Shown piece after piece: positions 16,559 through 29,058 of a stretch of DNA of 64,000 bases. Location: the NCBI GenBank assembly GCA_902802355.1, contig CADCLU010000007.1, forward strand, positions 1-64,000, written 5' to 3'. Source of the DNA: an uncultured Erysipelotrichaceae bacterium (lineage in GTDB: Bacteria; Bacillota_I; Bacilli_A; RFN20; CAG-826). The notes beneath the pieces were generated by a model that worked only from the letters and a program-made list of their open reading frames with translations, was not told the DNA's origin and did no database searches. The translations under genes and the position numbers were made by a program. Position 1 is the stretch's first letter, and every line of letters begins with the position of its first letter.

Positions 16559-17218
16559 ATGGAAAAGAAATTCGCCTGCGATAACATCGTCCTCGACTTC
16601 AACGGGACCATCATCGATGACTGCGCTTATACGGCTGATATCGCCAATGAGATGCTCACGATGCAAGGCCACAAGACCATAACCGTCGAAGAATATAAAA
16701 CCCATTTCACCTTCCCGGTCATCAAGTTTTATAAGCATGTCGGATTCAAGCTCCCACCAGAAGGAAATGATAATTTCGACGTTCTAGCCCAATACTTCAT
16801 CGACGCATATAGAAGGGACTTCTCCAAGGTCAAAGTGTTCCCAGATTTCGAGAGCTTCATCAAGGAATACCAAGGGAAGAAAACCCTTATCTGCTTAAGC
16901 GCCACAAAACAAACCGAACTCTTAGGCCAGGTCAAGATGGCAGGGGTAGACAAACACTTCGACCATATAGTGGGAGTAAGCGATATTTACGCAGCAGGAA
17001 AAGCGGATGTTGCGAAGAATTTCTTCAGCAAAACCCATCTGGATCCAAAGAAAACCCTCTTTATCGGAGACACCGTCCATGATGCTGAGGTAGCCAAGGA
17101 ATTAGGCGCGAACATCATCCTTGTGAGTAGGGGACATCAAAGCAAAGAAGTCCTTATGAAAGGAACCGATTGCCTGATTCTTGATTCCTTAGAGGAAGTC
17201 AAAGAATACATAGAATGA
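16559..17218 (+). CDS. HAD-superfamily hydrolase (DxNGT type)
   Basis: 219 residues with HAD motif I as LDFNGTI (the usual second Asp is Asn), motif II in LICLSA, a lysine (K138-type) loop and motif III/IV as FIGDTVHDAEVAKELG, with a helical cap between. This resembles phosphoglycolate-phosphatase-like HADs with a DxNGT nucleophile loop, which exist as a recognised variant. Substrate not assignable. Last gene of the uvrA-led unit, 4 nt after the XRE gene, and followed by a terminator shared with the converging CofE-like gene. Confidence 0.82.
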   Translation: MEKKFACDNIVLDFNGTIIDDCAYTADIANEMLTMQGHKTITVEEYKTHFTFPVIKFYKHVGFKLPPEGNDNFDVLAQYFIDAYRRDFSKVKVFPDFESFIKEYQGKKTLICLSATKQTELLGQVKMAGVDKHFDHIVGVSDIYAAGKADVAKNFFSKTHLDPKKTLFIGDTVHDAEVAKELGANIILVSRGHQSKEVLMKGTDCLILDSLEEVKEYIE

Positions 17219-17219
17219 A

Positions 17220-17252
17220 AAAACGGCACCATGAGATGCCGTTTTGTTTTTC
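17220..17252. terminator. Bidirectional terminator between HAD and CofE-like genes
   Basis: AAAACGGCA/TGCCGTTTT stem with an 8-nt loop, A-run to the left and TTTTGTTTTTC to the right, between converging genes. Confidence 0.88.
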
Positions 17253-17261
17253 TTCTTAGGC

Positions 17262-18461
17262 TTAGTTGCCGGAAGTCATGTTATCGAAGTAGCCTCTGAT
17301 CCAGACGATTGGGGTTCCTTTGTCGCCGGAACCGGAAGTGAGGTCGCAGAGGGAACCGATGAGGTCAGCGTACTTACGAGGAGTGGTGCCCTCAGAGGTC
17401 ATCTTGCCGAAGAGGTTGGCGTCTTTCTCTTTGATGTCGGCAGCGATTGCAGCGCTTAAGGCCTCACCAGAGAGATCTTTGTACTTGCCATCGGCAAGGT
17501 ATTTGAGTTTGAGCTCGTTTGGAGTTCTGTCAAGGAATGGGGTGTGGAATGGGGAGACCACTGGGTCAGCGAGTTCCCAGATTCCGCCGATTGGGTCCTT
17601 GAAGGCGCCATCGCCATAGACCATGACTTCGACGGTCTTGCCGGTGAGCTTCTTGATTTCTTCCTGGACTTTCATGACGAATGGCATGCCATCGCGTGGG
17701 AAGAGCTTGACTCTGTCTTCGTCGGCTTTGTTGGAACCAAGTAAGCCGTGTTCGGCGTTGTAGCCGGAACCGTTGACGCTGTGAGCGAGGATGTCGGAGA
17801 GTCCGACGACCTTCTCAGCACCGGCCTTCTTGATGAGCCTGATGGTTCTTGGGGCGGTGTGGATGTCAGCGGCGATGACGTTCTTGGTGTATTTGAGGAC
17901 GGCACGTGGGTCGTTTGCGAAGATGATCTCGCATTCGGCGCCTTCGGCCTCAACGAATTCTTTGTAGTAGCCTGGGTAATCCATGCCGGTGAATGGGTGG
18001 TGGATGATACCGAAGAGCTTTCTCCATTCCTCAAGGGTGAAGACATCCTTGAATGGATCGACGTCCTTCTCATCGAGAAGGTCGAGGTTGATAAGGCCGT
18101 TTCCGACCTCGTCGCTTGGATAGCTAAGGACGATGGTGACCTTGCTGGCTCCACGCGCGATACCTTTTAAGAGGAGGCTGAAGCGGTTTCTCGAAAGGAT
18201 TGGGAAGACGACGCCGACGTGTTTCTTTCCGCCGAAGATATCTTTGATATCGTCTGCGATGTCGGTGACGTTAGCGTAGTTGCCCTGAGCGCGGGCTAAA
18301 ACCGATTCAGTGACGGCGATGATGTCTTTGTCCTCGATAGGAAGGTTGTCTTCTTTGCTGGCGGCAAGAACACTATCGACGACGATTTTGGCGAGATCGT
18401 CACCCTCTCTGATGATTGGGCAGCGAACGCCGATAGACATGGTGCCAATATTTCTTTTCAT
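17262..18461 (-). CDS. Coenzyme F420-0:L-glutamate ligase (CofE)-like protein
   Basis: 399 residues resembling CofE-family proteins found in Mollicutes and other Bacillota: an N-terminal GVRCPIIREGDDLAKIVVDSV, an ITESVLARAQGN block, GVVFPILSRNRFSLLLKGIARGA, and a C-terminal VYGDGAFKDPIGGIWELADP. True CofE adds glutamates to F420, a cofactor not expected here, so the substrate is likely something else. The start at 18461 is chosen over an open upstream extension because it has an SD (AAGGAGA, minus strand 18468-18475), and a TATAAT box lies at 18489-18494. Monocistronic. Confidence 0.82.
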   Translation of the reverse strand: MKRNIGTMSIGVRCPIIREGDDLAKIVVDSVLAASKEDNLPIEDKDIIAVTESVLARAQGNYANVTDIADDIKDIFGGKKHVGVVFPILSRNRFSLLLKGIARGASKVTIVLSYPSDEVGNGLINLDLLDEKDVDPFKDVFTLEEWRKLFGIIHHPFTGMDYPGYYKEFVEAEGAECEIIFANDPRAVLKYTKNVIAADIHTAPRTIRLIKKAGAEKVVGLSDILAHSVNGSGYNAEHGLLGSNKADEDRVKLFPRDGMPFVMKVQEEIKKLTGKTVEVMVYGDGAFKDPIGGIWELADPVVSPFHTPFLDRTPNELKLKYLADGKYKDLSGEALSAAIAADIKEKDANLFGKMTSEGTTPRKYADLIGSLCDLTSGSGDKGTPIVWIRGYFDNMTSGN

Positions 18462-18488
18462 ATGTTTGTCTCCTTGAATGGACGACAT

Positions 18489-18494
18489 ATTATA
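18489..18494 (-). promoter_or_regulatory. -10 box of the CofE-like gene
   Basis: TATAAT on the minus strand, 27 nt before the ATG, with an SD in between. Confidence 0.55.
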
Positions 18495-18591
18495 GCCACC
18501 CAAAAGTAAATGTGTTGAGAAAAATATGCTTTTCGGTAAAAAAATACTTAAACGGGAGGGCTTACTTCCTCTAACCCTCTTTTCAAATAAT

Positions 18592-18601
18592 TGAGCGCTC
18601 A
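18592..18601. promoter_or_regulatory. Palindrome TGAGCGCTCA in the gap/CofE-like divergent region
   Basis: Perfect 10-bp palindrome of LacI/CcpA-like form, about 55 bp before the gap -35 region. It shares the AGCGCT core with the site at the GH43 gene. Role unproven. Confidence 0.35.
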
Positions 18602-18656
18602 TCTCATTTCTAGGATATTCGACCCTTCTTCTTATGAAGAAATAAATGTAATTTTC

Positions 18657-18685
18657 TTTAATAATGGGGTTACCGCTAGTATAAT
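18657..18685 (+). promoter_or_regulatory. Probable gap promoter
   Basis: A good -10 TATAAT (18680-18685) with a weak TTTAAT 17 bp upstream. SD AAGGAGG at 18702-18708. An ATGTAA start-stop lies between the SD and the real ATG. Confidence 0.5.
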
Positions 18686-18720
18686 TAAACCGCAGTCTAA
18701 TAAGGAGGACATGTAAGAAT

Positions 18721-19758
18721 ATGTCAGTAAAGGTTGCTATTAACGGGTTCGGACGCATTGGCCGTCTTGCTTTCCGCCAGATGTGGGGTGCCCCAGGCTA
18801 CGAAATCGTCGCCATCAATGATCTCACCAGCCCAAAGATGCTTGCCCATCTTCTCAAGTATGATTCCGCTCAGGGTCGTTACGCTTTAGCCGATAAAGTC
18901 ACCTGCAGTGAAGAAGGAGCCGAAGAAGGCTGGATCGCCGTCGACGGCAAGAAGATCCGCATCTACGCCGAAAAAGATGCCAACAACTGCCCATGGGGCA
19001 AACTCGATGTTGACGTCGTTCTCGAGTGCACTGGTTTCTACTGCTCCAAAGAAAAGAGCATGGCTCACATCAACGCCGGTGCCAAGAAGGTCGTTATCTC
19101 CGCTCCAGCCGGAAAAGACCTCCCAACCATCGTTTTCTCCGTCAACGAGAAGACCTTAACCAAAGAAGACAAGATCATCAGCGCTGCCAGCTGCACCACC
19201 AACTGCTTAGCTCCAATGACCAAAGCTCTTAATGACGCTTTCCCAATCCAGAGCGGCATCATGACCACCGTCCACGCTTACACCGGTGACCAGATGCTCC
19301 TCGACGGCCCACACCGCAAAGGCGATCTCCGCCGTGCCCGTGCCGCCGCTTGCAACATCGTTCCAAACAGCACTGGTGCTGCTAAGGCCATCGGCCTTGT
19401 CATCCCAGAGCTCAATGGCAAGCTCATTGGTTCCGCCCAGCGTGTTCCAGTCCCAACTGGTTCTACCACCATCCTTGTCGCCGTTGTCAAAGCCGAAGAG
19501 CTCGACGCCGCCAAGATCAACGAAGTCATGAAGGCCGCTGCCAAAGACAATGCTTCCTTCGGTTACACCGAGGAACAGCTCGTCTCCGGCGACATCATCG
19601 GCATGACCTACGGTTCCCTCTTTGATGCCACCCAGACCATGGTCATCAAACTTGCAGAAGGTCTCTATCAGGTCCAGGTCGTCTCCTGGTATGACAACGA
19701 GAACTCCTACACCTCTCAGATGGTCCGTACCATCAAGTACTTCGCCGAACTCAACTAA
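18721..19758 (+). CDS. gap: Glyceraldehyde-3-phosphate dehydrogenase (type I)
   Basis: 345 residues. NAD-binding [13 protein letters not shown] at the N-terminus, catalytic [12 protein letters not shown] (Cys near residue 160), and the C-terminal [15 protein letters not shown]. It catalyses G3P + NAD+ + Pi to 1,3-bisphosphoglycerate in glycolysis. Strong codon bias marks high expression. It has its own terminator, so gap is separate from pgk-tpiA. The real start follows the sequence GGAGGAC-ATGTAA-GAAT-ATG, with a start-stop pair inside the initiation region. Confidence 0.97.
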   Translation: MSVKVAINGFGRIGRLAFRQMWGAPGYEIVAINDLTSPKMLAHLLKYDSAQGRYALADKVTCSEEGAEEGWIAVDGKKIRIYAEKDANNCPWGKLDVDVVLECTGFYCSKEKSMAHINAGAKKVVISAPAGKDLPTIVFSVNEKTLTKEDKIISAASCTTNCLAPMTKALNDAFPIQSGIMTTVHAYTGDQMLLDGPHRKGDLRRARAAACNIVPNSTGAAKAIGLVIPELNGKLIGSAQRVPVPTGSTTILVAVVKAEELDAAKINEVMKAAAKDNASFGYTEEQLVSGDIIGMTYGSLFDATQTMVIKLAEGLYQVQVVSWYDNENSYTSQMVRTIKYFAELN

Positions 19759-19780
19759 GTTCATCGAATCTTGAAACTAA

Positions 19781-19806
19781 GCCACACCTCACCGTGTGGC
19801 TTTTTT
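19781..19806 (+). terminator. Intrinsic terminator after gap
   Basis: GCCACAC/GTGTGGC stem with a 6-nt loop and T6. Confidence 0.92.
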
Positions 19807-19913
19807 ATGGGAAAAGAGCCTGAATGCTATGTTTCTATAACTAATTTCCATAGTAATGGAAAATTCCCATGGAAGTGCTATCATTTATCCGCAAGGAGCA
19901 AAAGGAAAAAATT

Positions 19914-21137
19914 ATGCTTACTGTTAAAGACTTAAAGGACCTCAAAGGCAAACGCGTCTATGTTCGCGTCGACTTCAACGTCCCACAAACCAATGGTGTC
20001 ATCCGTGATACCAACCGCATCAAAGCCGCTCTCCCAACCATCCAAGAGCTGCTCTCCAAAGGTGCCCGCGTCATTCTTATGTCCCACCTTGGAAAGATCA
20101 AATGGAAAGAACCAGATCCAGAGAAGATCGAGGCCATGAAGAAGGCCAACGATATGGCTCCAGTCGCCAAAGCTCTCGCTGAGCTTCTCCCAGGCGTCAA
20201 AGTGAGCTTCTGCCCAGCTACTCGTGGCGAAGAGCTCACCAAAGCCGTTGCCGCCCTTAATGACGGCGAGATCCTTCTCGGTCAGAACACCCGTTACGAA
20301 AAGGGTGAAGAGAAGAACGATCCAGAGTTAGCCCAGATCTGGGCCAGCTTAGCCGACGTCTTCGTCATGGATGCCTTTGGCAGCGCCCACCGTGCCCATG
20401 CCTCAACCGTCGGTGTCCCGTCCATCTTAAAAGCCGAAGGAAAACCAGTCGCCCTTGGTTACCTTATGATCAAGGAAGTCGAGAACCTCACCCGTTGCGT
20501 CGAGGTCAAAGACGAAGACAGACCATACGTCGCCGTTCTTGGCGGACTTAAGGTCAGCGACAAGATCAAAGTCATCGATACCCTCCTCAATAAATGCGAT
20601 TACATCATCATCGGCGGTGCTATGGCTTACACCTTCCGCAAAGCCCTTGGTGAGAAGATCGGCAAATCCTTCCTCGATGCCGATTCCCTTGATTACGCCA
20701 AAGCTTGCTTAGAGAAAGCCAATGGCAAGATCATCCTCCCAGTCGACGCCGTCGCTACCGACAGCTTCGAAGAGAAGGAAGGTCGTAAGATCGAAATCGT
20801 CAAAGAGATCCCAGACGATATGGAAGGCTGCGATATCGGTCCAGAGAGCTGCAAGCTCTTCGCTAGCGTCATCAGCAAGGCCAAGATGGTCTTCTGGAAT
20901 GGCCCAATGGGTGTCTTCGAGCAGAAAGACTTCCAGGCTGGCACCATTGCCGTCTGCGAAGCCATCAAAGACCTTGAAGGCAAAGCCTTCTCCGTCATCG
21001 GCGGTGGCGACAGTGCTTCCGCTGCCAAACAGCTTGGCTACAAGCAGAACTTCTCCCACGTCTCCACTGGCGGCGGTGCTTCCCTCGAAATGATCGAGAA
21101 CGATGGCCACCTCCCAGGCGTCGACGTCCTCAAATAA
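19914..21137 (+). CDS. pgk: Phosphoglycerate kinase
   Basis: 407 residues; transfers phosphate from 1,3-BPG to ADP. Family blocks are visible: RVYVRVDFNVPQ near the N-terminus, MSHLGKIKW, DAFGSAHRAHAS, GGLKVSDKI and the C-terminal GGGDSASAAKQLG with STGGGASLE. The ATG at 19914 (MLTVKDLKDLKGK) is chosen because an AAAGGA SD is 8 nt upstream; an upstream in-frame ATG adds a poor extension. Probably co-transcribed with tpiA 11 nt downstream. Confidence 0.97.
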   Translation: MLTVKDLKDLKGKRVYVRVDFNVPQTNGVIRDTNRIKAALPTIQELLSKGARVILMSHLGKIKWKEPDPEKIEAMKKANDMAPVAKALAELLPGVKVSFCPATRGEELTKAVAALNDGEILLGQNTRYEKGEEKNDPELAQIWASLADVFVMDAFGSAHRAHASTVGVPSILKAEGKPVALGYLMIKEVENLTRCVEVKDEDRPYVAVLGGLKVSDKIKVIDTLLNKCDYIIIGGAMAYTFRKALGEKIGKSFLDADSLDYAKACLEKANGKIILPVDAVATDSFEEKEGRKIEIVKEIPDDMEGCDIGPESCKLFASVISKAKMVFWNGPMGVFEQKDFQAGTIAVCEAIKDLEGKAFSVIGGGDSASAAKQLGYKQNFSHVSTGGGASLEMIENDGHLPGVDVLK

Positions 21138-21147
21138 TCTAAAAACC

Positions 21148-21906
21148 ATGCGCAAGAAATTACTTCTCGGCAACTGGAAGATGAACAAGACCCCGTCCGA
21201 GGCCAAGGCTTTTGCCTTAGCCGCGAGCGAGATGGTCGACTATGCCGTTGCCCATGACATCGAAGTCGGTGTCGCCCCAACATTCGTCAGCCTTGCTGCC
21301 GTGAAGGAGAACATCAACCCAAAGTGCATCGTTGCCGCCCAAAACGTCAATGAGCACGATCACGGTGCCTTCACCGGCGAAGTCTCCATCGCCATGCTCA
21401 AAGAAGTCGGAATCGACTGGGTTATCCTTGGCCACTCCGAAAGACGTGAGTACAACGGTGAGACCTCTCCTGTCTGCAACCTCAAGATCAAGGCCCTTCT
21501 TGCTGCCGATATGACTCCTGTCTATTGCTGCGGCGAATCCCTTGATACCTTTGAGAAAGGTCAGACCAAAGAATGGGTCTCGAAACAAATCCGTGAGGGT
21601 TTTGCAGGGCTTTCTGCGGAAGAAGCGAAGAAAGTCGTCATTGCCTATGAGCCAATCTGGGCCATCGGCACTGGCAAGAGCGCATCCAAAGAGACCGCTG
21701 AAGATACCATTTCCTTCATCAGAGGCGTTCTCCGTGAGCTTTATGGGCAGACCGCTGAGGAAATCAGAATCCTCTATGGCGGAAGCGTCAAACCAGCCAA
21801 CGTCGCCGAGTACATGAGCGAGCCAGATATCGATGGCGCTCTCGTCGGCGGTGCATCCTTAGAGCCAGACTCCTTCAAGGGTCTCATCGAAGGCATGCTT
21901 AAGTAA
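21148..21906 (+). CDS. tpiA: Triosephosphate isomerase
   Basis: 252 residues. Active-site residues are visible in GNWKMNKT (Lys), ILGHSERRE (His) and AYEPIWAIGTGKSA (Glu), plus the phosphate-binding ILYGGSVKP. It interconverts DHAP and G3P. The start (MRKKLLLGNWKMNK) is 11 nt after the pgk stop with no SD, so translation is probably coupled. A UUCG-loop terminator follows. Confidence 0.97.
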   Translation: MRKKLLLGNWKMNKTPSEAKAFALAASEMVDYAVAHDIEVGVAPTFVSLAAVKENINPKCIVAAQNVNEHDHGAFTGEVSIAMLKEVGIDWVILGHSERREYNGETSPVCNLKIKALLAADMTPVYCCGESLDTFEKGQTKEWVSKQIREGFAGLSAEEAKKVVIAYEPIWAIGTGKSASKETAEDTISFIRGVLRELYGQTAEEIRILYGGSVKPANVAEYMSEPDIDGALVGGASLEPDSFKGLIEGMLK

Positions 21907-21925
21907 TAACCTTATTTAGGTAATT

Positions 21926-21954
21926 AGAGGTCACTTCGGTGGCCTCTTTTTTTG
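21926..21954 (+). terminator. Intrinsic terminator after tpiA
   Basis: AGAGGTCAC-TTCG-GTGGCCTCT hairpin (UUCG tetraloop, one G-T) followed by a T7 run. Confidence 0.93.
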
Positions 21955-21962
21955 AGCGTGTT

Positions 21963-21992
21963 TTGTCTTTCTTTGGCGCAATGCCTTATACT
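21963..21992 (+). promoter_or_regulatory. Promoter of the superoxide reductase gene
   Basis: TTGTCT, 18-bp spacer, TATACT (21987-21992); AAAGGAGG SD about 8 nt before the ATG at 22026. Confidence 0.6.
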
Positions 21993-22025
21993 TAGATTAA
22001 CAACAGAGAATAAAGGAGGACCACT

Positions 22026-22406
22026 ATGGTCAAATTTCTTATTTGCAGACATTGCGGCAATATAGTCGCCATGGTCAAAAACGGCGGTGGCGAAATCATG
22101 TGTTGCGGCGAACCAATGAGTGAACTCATTGCCAAGAGCCCAGCCACCGAAGGAACCGAGAAACATCTCCCAGTCGTTGAGATCAAAGGAGAAGAGGTTC
22201 TCGTCAAAGTCGGAAGCGTCCCTCACCCGATGGCGGAAGATCATTACATCGAATGGGTTTATCTCTACACCGATAAGGGAGGCCAAAGACGCCGCTTCAA
22301 CCCAGGAGAGGCACCTGAGGCTATCTTCCATATCGAGAAGGGCGAAAAGGTCCTTGAGGTATATGCTTATTGCAATAAGCACGGCCTCTGGAAGACCGTC
22401 TTATAA
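22026..22406 (+). CDS. dfx: Desulfoferrodoxin-type superoxide reductase
   Basis: 126 residues in two parts. The N-terminal desulforedoxin-like site has C7xxC10 and C26-C27 (rubredoxin-like FeS4 centre). The catalytic Fe(Cys)(His)4 centre uses His47, His67, His73, Cys116 and His119. It reduces superoxide to peroxide without making O2, typical of anaerobes; electrons would come from rubredoxin or another carrier. Monocistronic, with promoter and terminator. Complete 2Fe-type enzyme; no residue is missing. Confidence 0.95.
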   Translation: MVKFLICRHCGNIVAMVKNGGGEIMCCGEPMSELIAKSPATEGTEKHLPVVEIKGEEVLVKVGSVPHPMAEDHYIEWVYLYTDKGGQRRRFNPGEAPEAIFHIEKGEKVLEVYAYCNKHGLWKTVL

Positions 22407-22423
22407 GCTCTAGCCAAACGATC

Positions 22424-22459
22424 AAGCAGGCGCAGGGGAGACCCTCGTCTGCTTTTTCT
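22424..22459 (+). terminator. Intrinsic terminator after superoxide reductase gene
   Basis: AAGCAG...CTGCTT outer stem with an inner AGGG/CCCT pairing, followed by TTTCTTT. Confidence 0.7.
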
Positions 22460-22781
22460 TTCGCTTTCTGAAGGATAATCATGCGCTTTTTCGCTTCGAA
22501 GCAAAAACAAGGTGAAATTTGAGAAGTTTCGCAATTCAAAAAAATTGCGAAAAATAATTTAGATTAGTAGTTATTAAGTAATTAGAAAAATAGCTAAAAA
22601 GAAATGGATCAGAAAAAAGATTTTCGTTTTTCGTTAACCCAAAATCAGGTCGGACTATACCTCATAAACTCTATGTAAGTAATAGGAGAATAAGGATTTG
22701 CGCGCGCGTACATGAGGCAAATTGTAAAAGTGCCGATAATATGTGGAAAAAAAGATTTTTCAAAAAAGTGATGTTTTTCGC
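22460..22781. other. AT-rich region upstream of the rRNA operon with hairpins
   Basis: No gene seen. It holds GCTTCGAAGC flanked by T and A runs (about 22488-22506), a perfect 10-bp inverted repeat TTTCGCAATT-N6-AATTGCGAAA (22527-22552), an alternating GCGCGCGCG stretch (about 22697) and several A-tracts near the P1 promoter that could act as an UP element. Confidence 0.5.
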
Positions 22782-22809
22782 TTGACGAGGCTATAAAAAC
22801 GCGTAAAAT
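22782..22809 (+). promoter_or_regulatory. rRNA operon promoter P1
   Basis: TTGACG, 16-bp spacer, TAAAAT, with A/T tracts upstream. Confidence 0.7.
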
Positions 22810-22919
22810 AACCCTCGCTGCACCTCTTAAGGATGACTTAAAAAAGGGCAGTGGTTGATGTAGAAAAACCCTCGGTTCTGGAGACCACGAAGAAGTTCAA
22901 AAATTTCTTCAAAAAGTTG

Positions 22920-22948
22920 TTGACAGTACCTAAGGTAAAGCCTATATT
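22920..22948 (+). promoter_or_regulatory. rRNA operon promoter P2
   Basis: TTGACA, exactly 17 bp, TATATT; near consensus and 160 bp before 16S. Confidence 0.85.
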
Positions 22949-23014
22949 AATCAAGCGCGACAAATTCGGGACAGCATCCCATTGCAAGAGCAAATGTCGC
23001 GCCGCTGATCTTTG

Positions 23015-23028
23015 AAAACTAAACAGAT
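23015..23028 (+). other. 5' strand of the pre-16S processing stem, with boxA-like sequence
   Basis: AAAACTAAACAGAT pairs perfectly with ATCTGTTTAGTTTT at 24732-24745, enclosing 16S; a likely RNase III substrate. The preceding ATCTTTGAAAACT resembles the antitermination boxA. Confidence 0.75.
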
Positions 23029-23107
23029 GTACAACATACACTAACGTCGATTCCTTATTAAAAAGGAACAACAATAACCAAGTAATTATTTTTGAACTAG
23101 ATCTAAC

Positions 23108-24637
<1,530 letters not shown>

Positions 24638-24944
24638 AAGGAGAAAGTTGCTTGACTCATAGCGAGTTCAGGCAGTACATACAAGCTTACCTAAATTTTT
24701 GATTTAGTCGTTACTCGTTAGGTTGTCAGTAATCTGTTTAGTTTTGAGAGATTAGCTTCTCTCAGCTCTTTGTTCTTTGAAAACTGGATATTACAAAAAC
24801 ATGTTCTTTCTGTTGATGTAGCGGTTCAAAGATTTGGTTTCAACCGAATTATTGAGACGTAATTCAACTGAAAAAGATTTTATCAAAAAATGTAGATCAT
24901 TCTGATCGTCGAAAGACGATTAGTTAAAGCCGATTTAACTTACG
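24638..24944 (+). other. 16S-23S spacer without tRNA genes
   Basis: No cloverleaf is seen. It contains the 3' strand of the 16S processing stem (24732-24745) and a boxA-like TGTTCTTTGAAAACTGG (24771 on) that is also the 5' strand of the 23S stem, pairing with 27859-27878 with one mismatch in 20. Confidence 0.8.
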
Positions 24945-27780
<2,836 letters not shown>

Positions 27781-27894
27781 ACTAATCTATATAACCTATA
27801 GAGAGTAAGCTAAGTCGCTTGATTACATATTTAGATAGAAGAACTTGTTTAACAGTAGTATCCAGTATTCAAAGAACATTGAGTAAAAGAAAAA

Positions 27895-28011
27895 GTCTGG
27901 CGGCATTGGCGCAGTGGTCACACCTGTTCCCATCCCGAACACAGAAGTTAAGCACTGCAGTGGCGACAATACTATGGCCGAGAGGTCAGGGAAGATAGCG
28001 CGCTGCTGGGC
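27895..28011 (+). rRNA. rrf: 5S ribosomal RNA
   Basis: Conserved core CCCATCCCGAACACAGAAG present. Ends pair (TCTGGCGGC with GCTGCTGGG). About 117 nt, followed by a T-run. Confidence 0.93.
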
Positions 28012-28037
28012 TTTTTCTTTTATAGGCACCTTTTATA

Positions 28038-28091
28038 GGGGTTTTGCAGGGGATTTTTCGATAATTATTCCCGGCAAACCCCCTTTTTCTT
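28038..28091 (+). terminator. Terminator of the rRNA operon
   Basis: Long hairpin GGGGTTTTGC...GCAAACCCCC (28038-28083) with an inner GGGGA/TTCCC pairing, followed by TTTTTCTTT. Confidence 0.75.
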
Positions 28092-28175
28092 TATAAGCAG
28101 AATCATTAAAATAGGAAGGCTGATCCACCCTAAAAACCCAATTCATTGAAAGAAAAAATATTTTTATGAATTAAC

Positions 28176-28204
28176 TTGAATAAAGATGAAAAGGGGTGTA
28201 CATT
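28176..28204 (+). promoter_or_regulatory. Promoter of the NfeD/stomatin operon
   Basis: TTGAAT, 17-bp spacer, TACATT. AAGGAGG SD at 28211 directly at the expected transcript start; short UTR. Confidence 0.6.
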
Positions 28205-28223
28205 ATGGTCAAGGAGGACATCT

Positions 28224-28604
28224 ATGATCAGTTGGTGGACAGCAAAAGAAAAGAATGGCCAAGCCACGCTTTATAGCTCCAACATCACTCTCAACAAGGT
28301 CGCGAGCGTTCCGTTTGAATTCGCAAACCGCGTCCAGGTTGGGCTGGATGAGAATCAGAACATCATCATCGAGCCGATATCCAAGGATAGGGTGGAGAGG
28401 GGAGACCTCAACGAGTACAACCTCTTAGAGATCAAAATCAAACCATCTTACTCACGCATCTGCTCGACGGAACTAATGAATTTCATCTCAAAGAGTCTGA
28501 AGCTTGCGCTTAGCACCGAACCACTAAGGTTCGAAACCGTCTGGGAAGAAGAGAACAACCATCTCGTCGTCCTGGTCAATAAAAAAGGGAAGGAAAGCAT
28601 ATGA
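28224..28604 (+). CDS. Conserved hypothetical protein, possibly AbrB-like
   Basis: 126 residues from the ATG at 28224, chosen over an upstream in-frame ATG because of the AAGGAGG SD at 28211-28217. The N-terminal part (ITLNKVASVPFEFANRVQVGLDENQNIIIEPISKD) looks like a small beta domain of the AbrB/MraZ type; I have seen similar small proteins in Erysipelotrichia and Mollicutes without known function. First gene of an operon with NfeD and an SPFH protein, overlapping nfeD by 4 bases (ATGA). Function not assignable. Confidence 0.6.
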   Translation: MISWWTAKEKNGQATLYSSNITLNKVASVPFEFANRVQVGLDENQNIIIEPISKDRVERGDLNEYNLLEIKIKPSYSRICSTELMNFISKSLKLALSTEPLRFETVWEEENNHLVVLVNKKGKESI

Positions 28605-29056
28605 TTGAATACATGTGGATTATCTGGTTAGTCATCTTTGTGCTAGCCTTATTAATCGAGGCGATCGGACCCGAGATCGTTTCAATCTGGTTTGCCGGTG
28701 GAGCTTTGGTCAGTTTGATCATCTCCTTCATCCCAGGCGTTGATTGGTGGGTTCAGCTCATCGTCTTCGCGGTCGTCTCCGCAGCCCTCTTGGTCTTCAT
28801 CAGACCATTCCTTGCGAAGGCCTTAAAACGCGAGACCGTGAATCTCAACGTCGACACGATGGTCGGCAAAAAAGGTGTCATCGTCACCGGTGTCGAAGAG
28901 ACCAAATACGGTGAAGTCGAAATAGACGGAGTCATCTGGAGCGCCATGCCAACCAAAGACGGTATGGTTATCGCCAAAGATAGCCTCGTCAAAGTCATGG
29001 CCGTGAGCGGAAATAAGCTCATTGTCACGCCAATCACCCATAAGGAGGAAAAATAA
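28601..29056 (+). CDS. NfeD-family membrane protein
   Basis: 151 residues. Two to three N-terminal membrane helices (about 5-75) followed by a soluble OB-fold domain (about 95-147, MVGKKGVIVTG...VMAVSGNKLIVTPI). Short NfeD proteins pair with SPFH/stomatin proteins in membrane microdomains, and here the next gene, 2 nt downstream, is exactly that partner. The start overlaps the preceding stop (ATGA). Confidence 0.9.
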   Translation: MIEYMWIIWLVIFVLALLIEAIGPEIVSIWFAGGALVSLIISFIPGVDWWVQLIVFAVVSAALLVFIRPFLAKALKRETVNLNVDTMVGKKGVIVTGVEETKYGEVEIDGVIWSAMPTKDGMVIAKDSLVKVMAVSGNKLIVTPITHKEEK

Positions 29057-29058
29057 CA

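Noticed and set aside
22697-22708. GCGCGCGCG stretch as a special element
   Set aside because: Short alternating GC run with no associated feature; chance cannot be excluded.
24638-24944. tRNA genes in the rRNA spacer
   Set aside because: No cloverleaf or T-loop GTTCRANNC pattern was found.
28038-28091. Small RNA gene after 5S
   Set aside because: The paired region with T-run is explained as the rRNA operon terminator.
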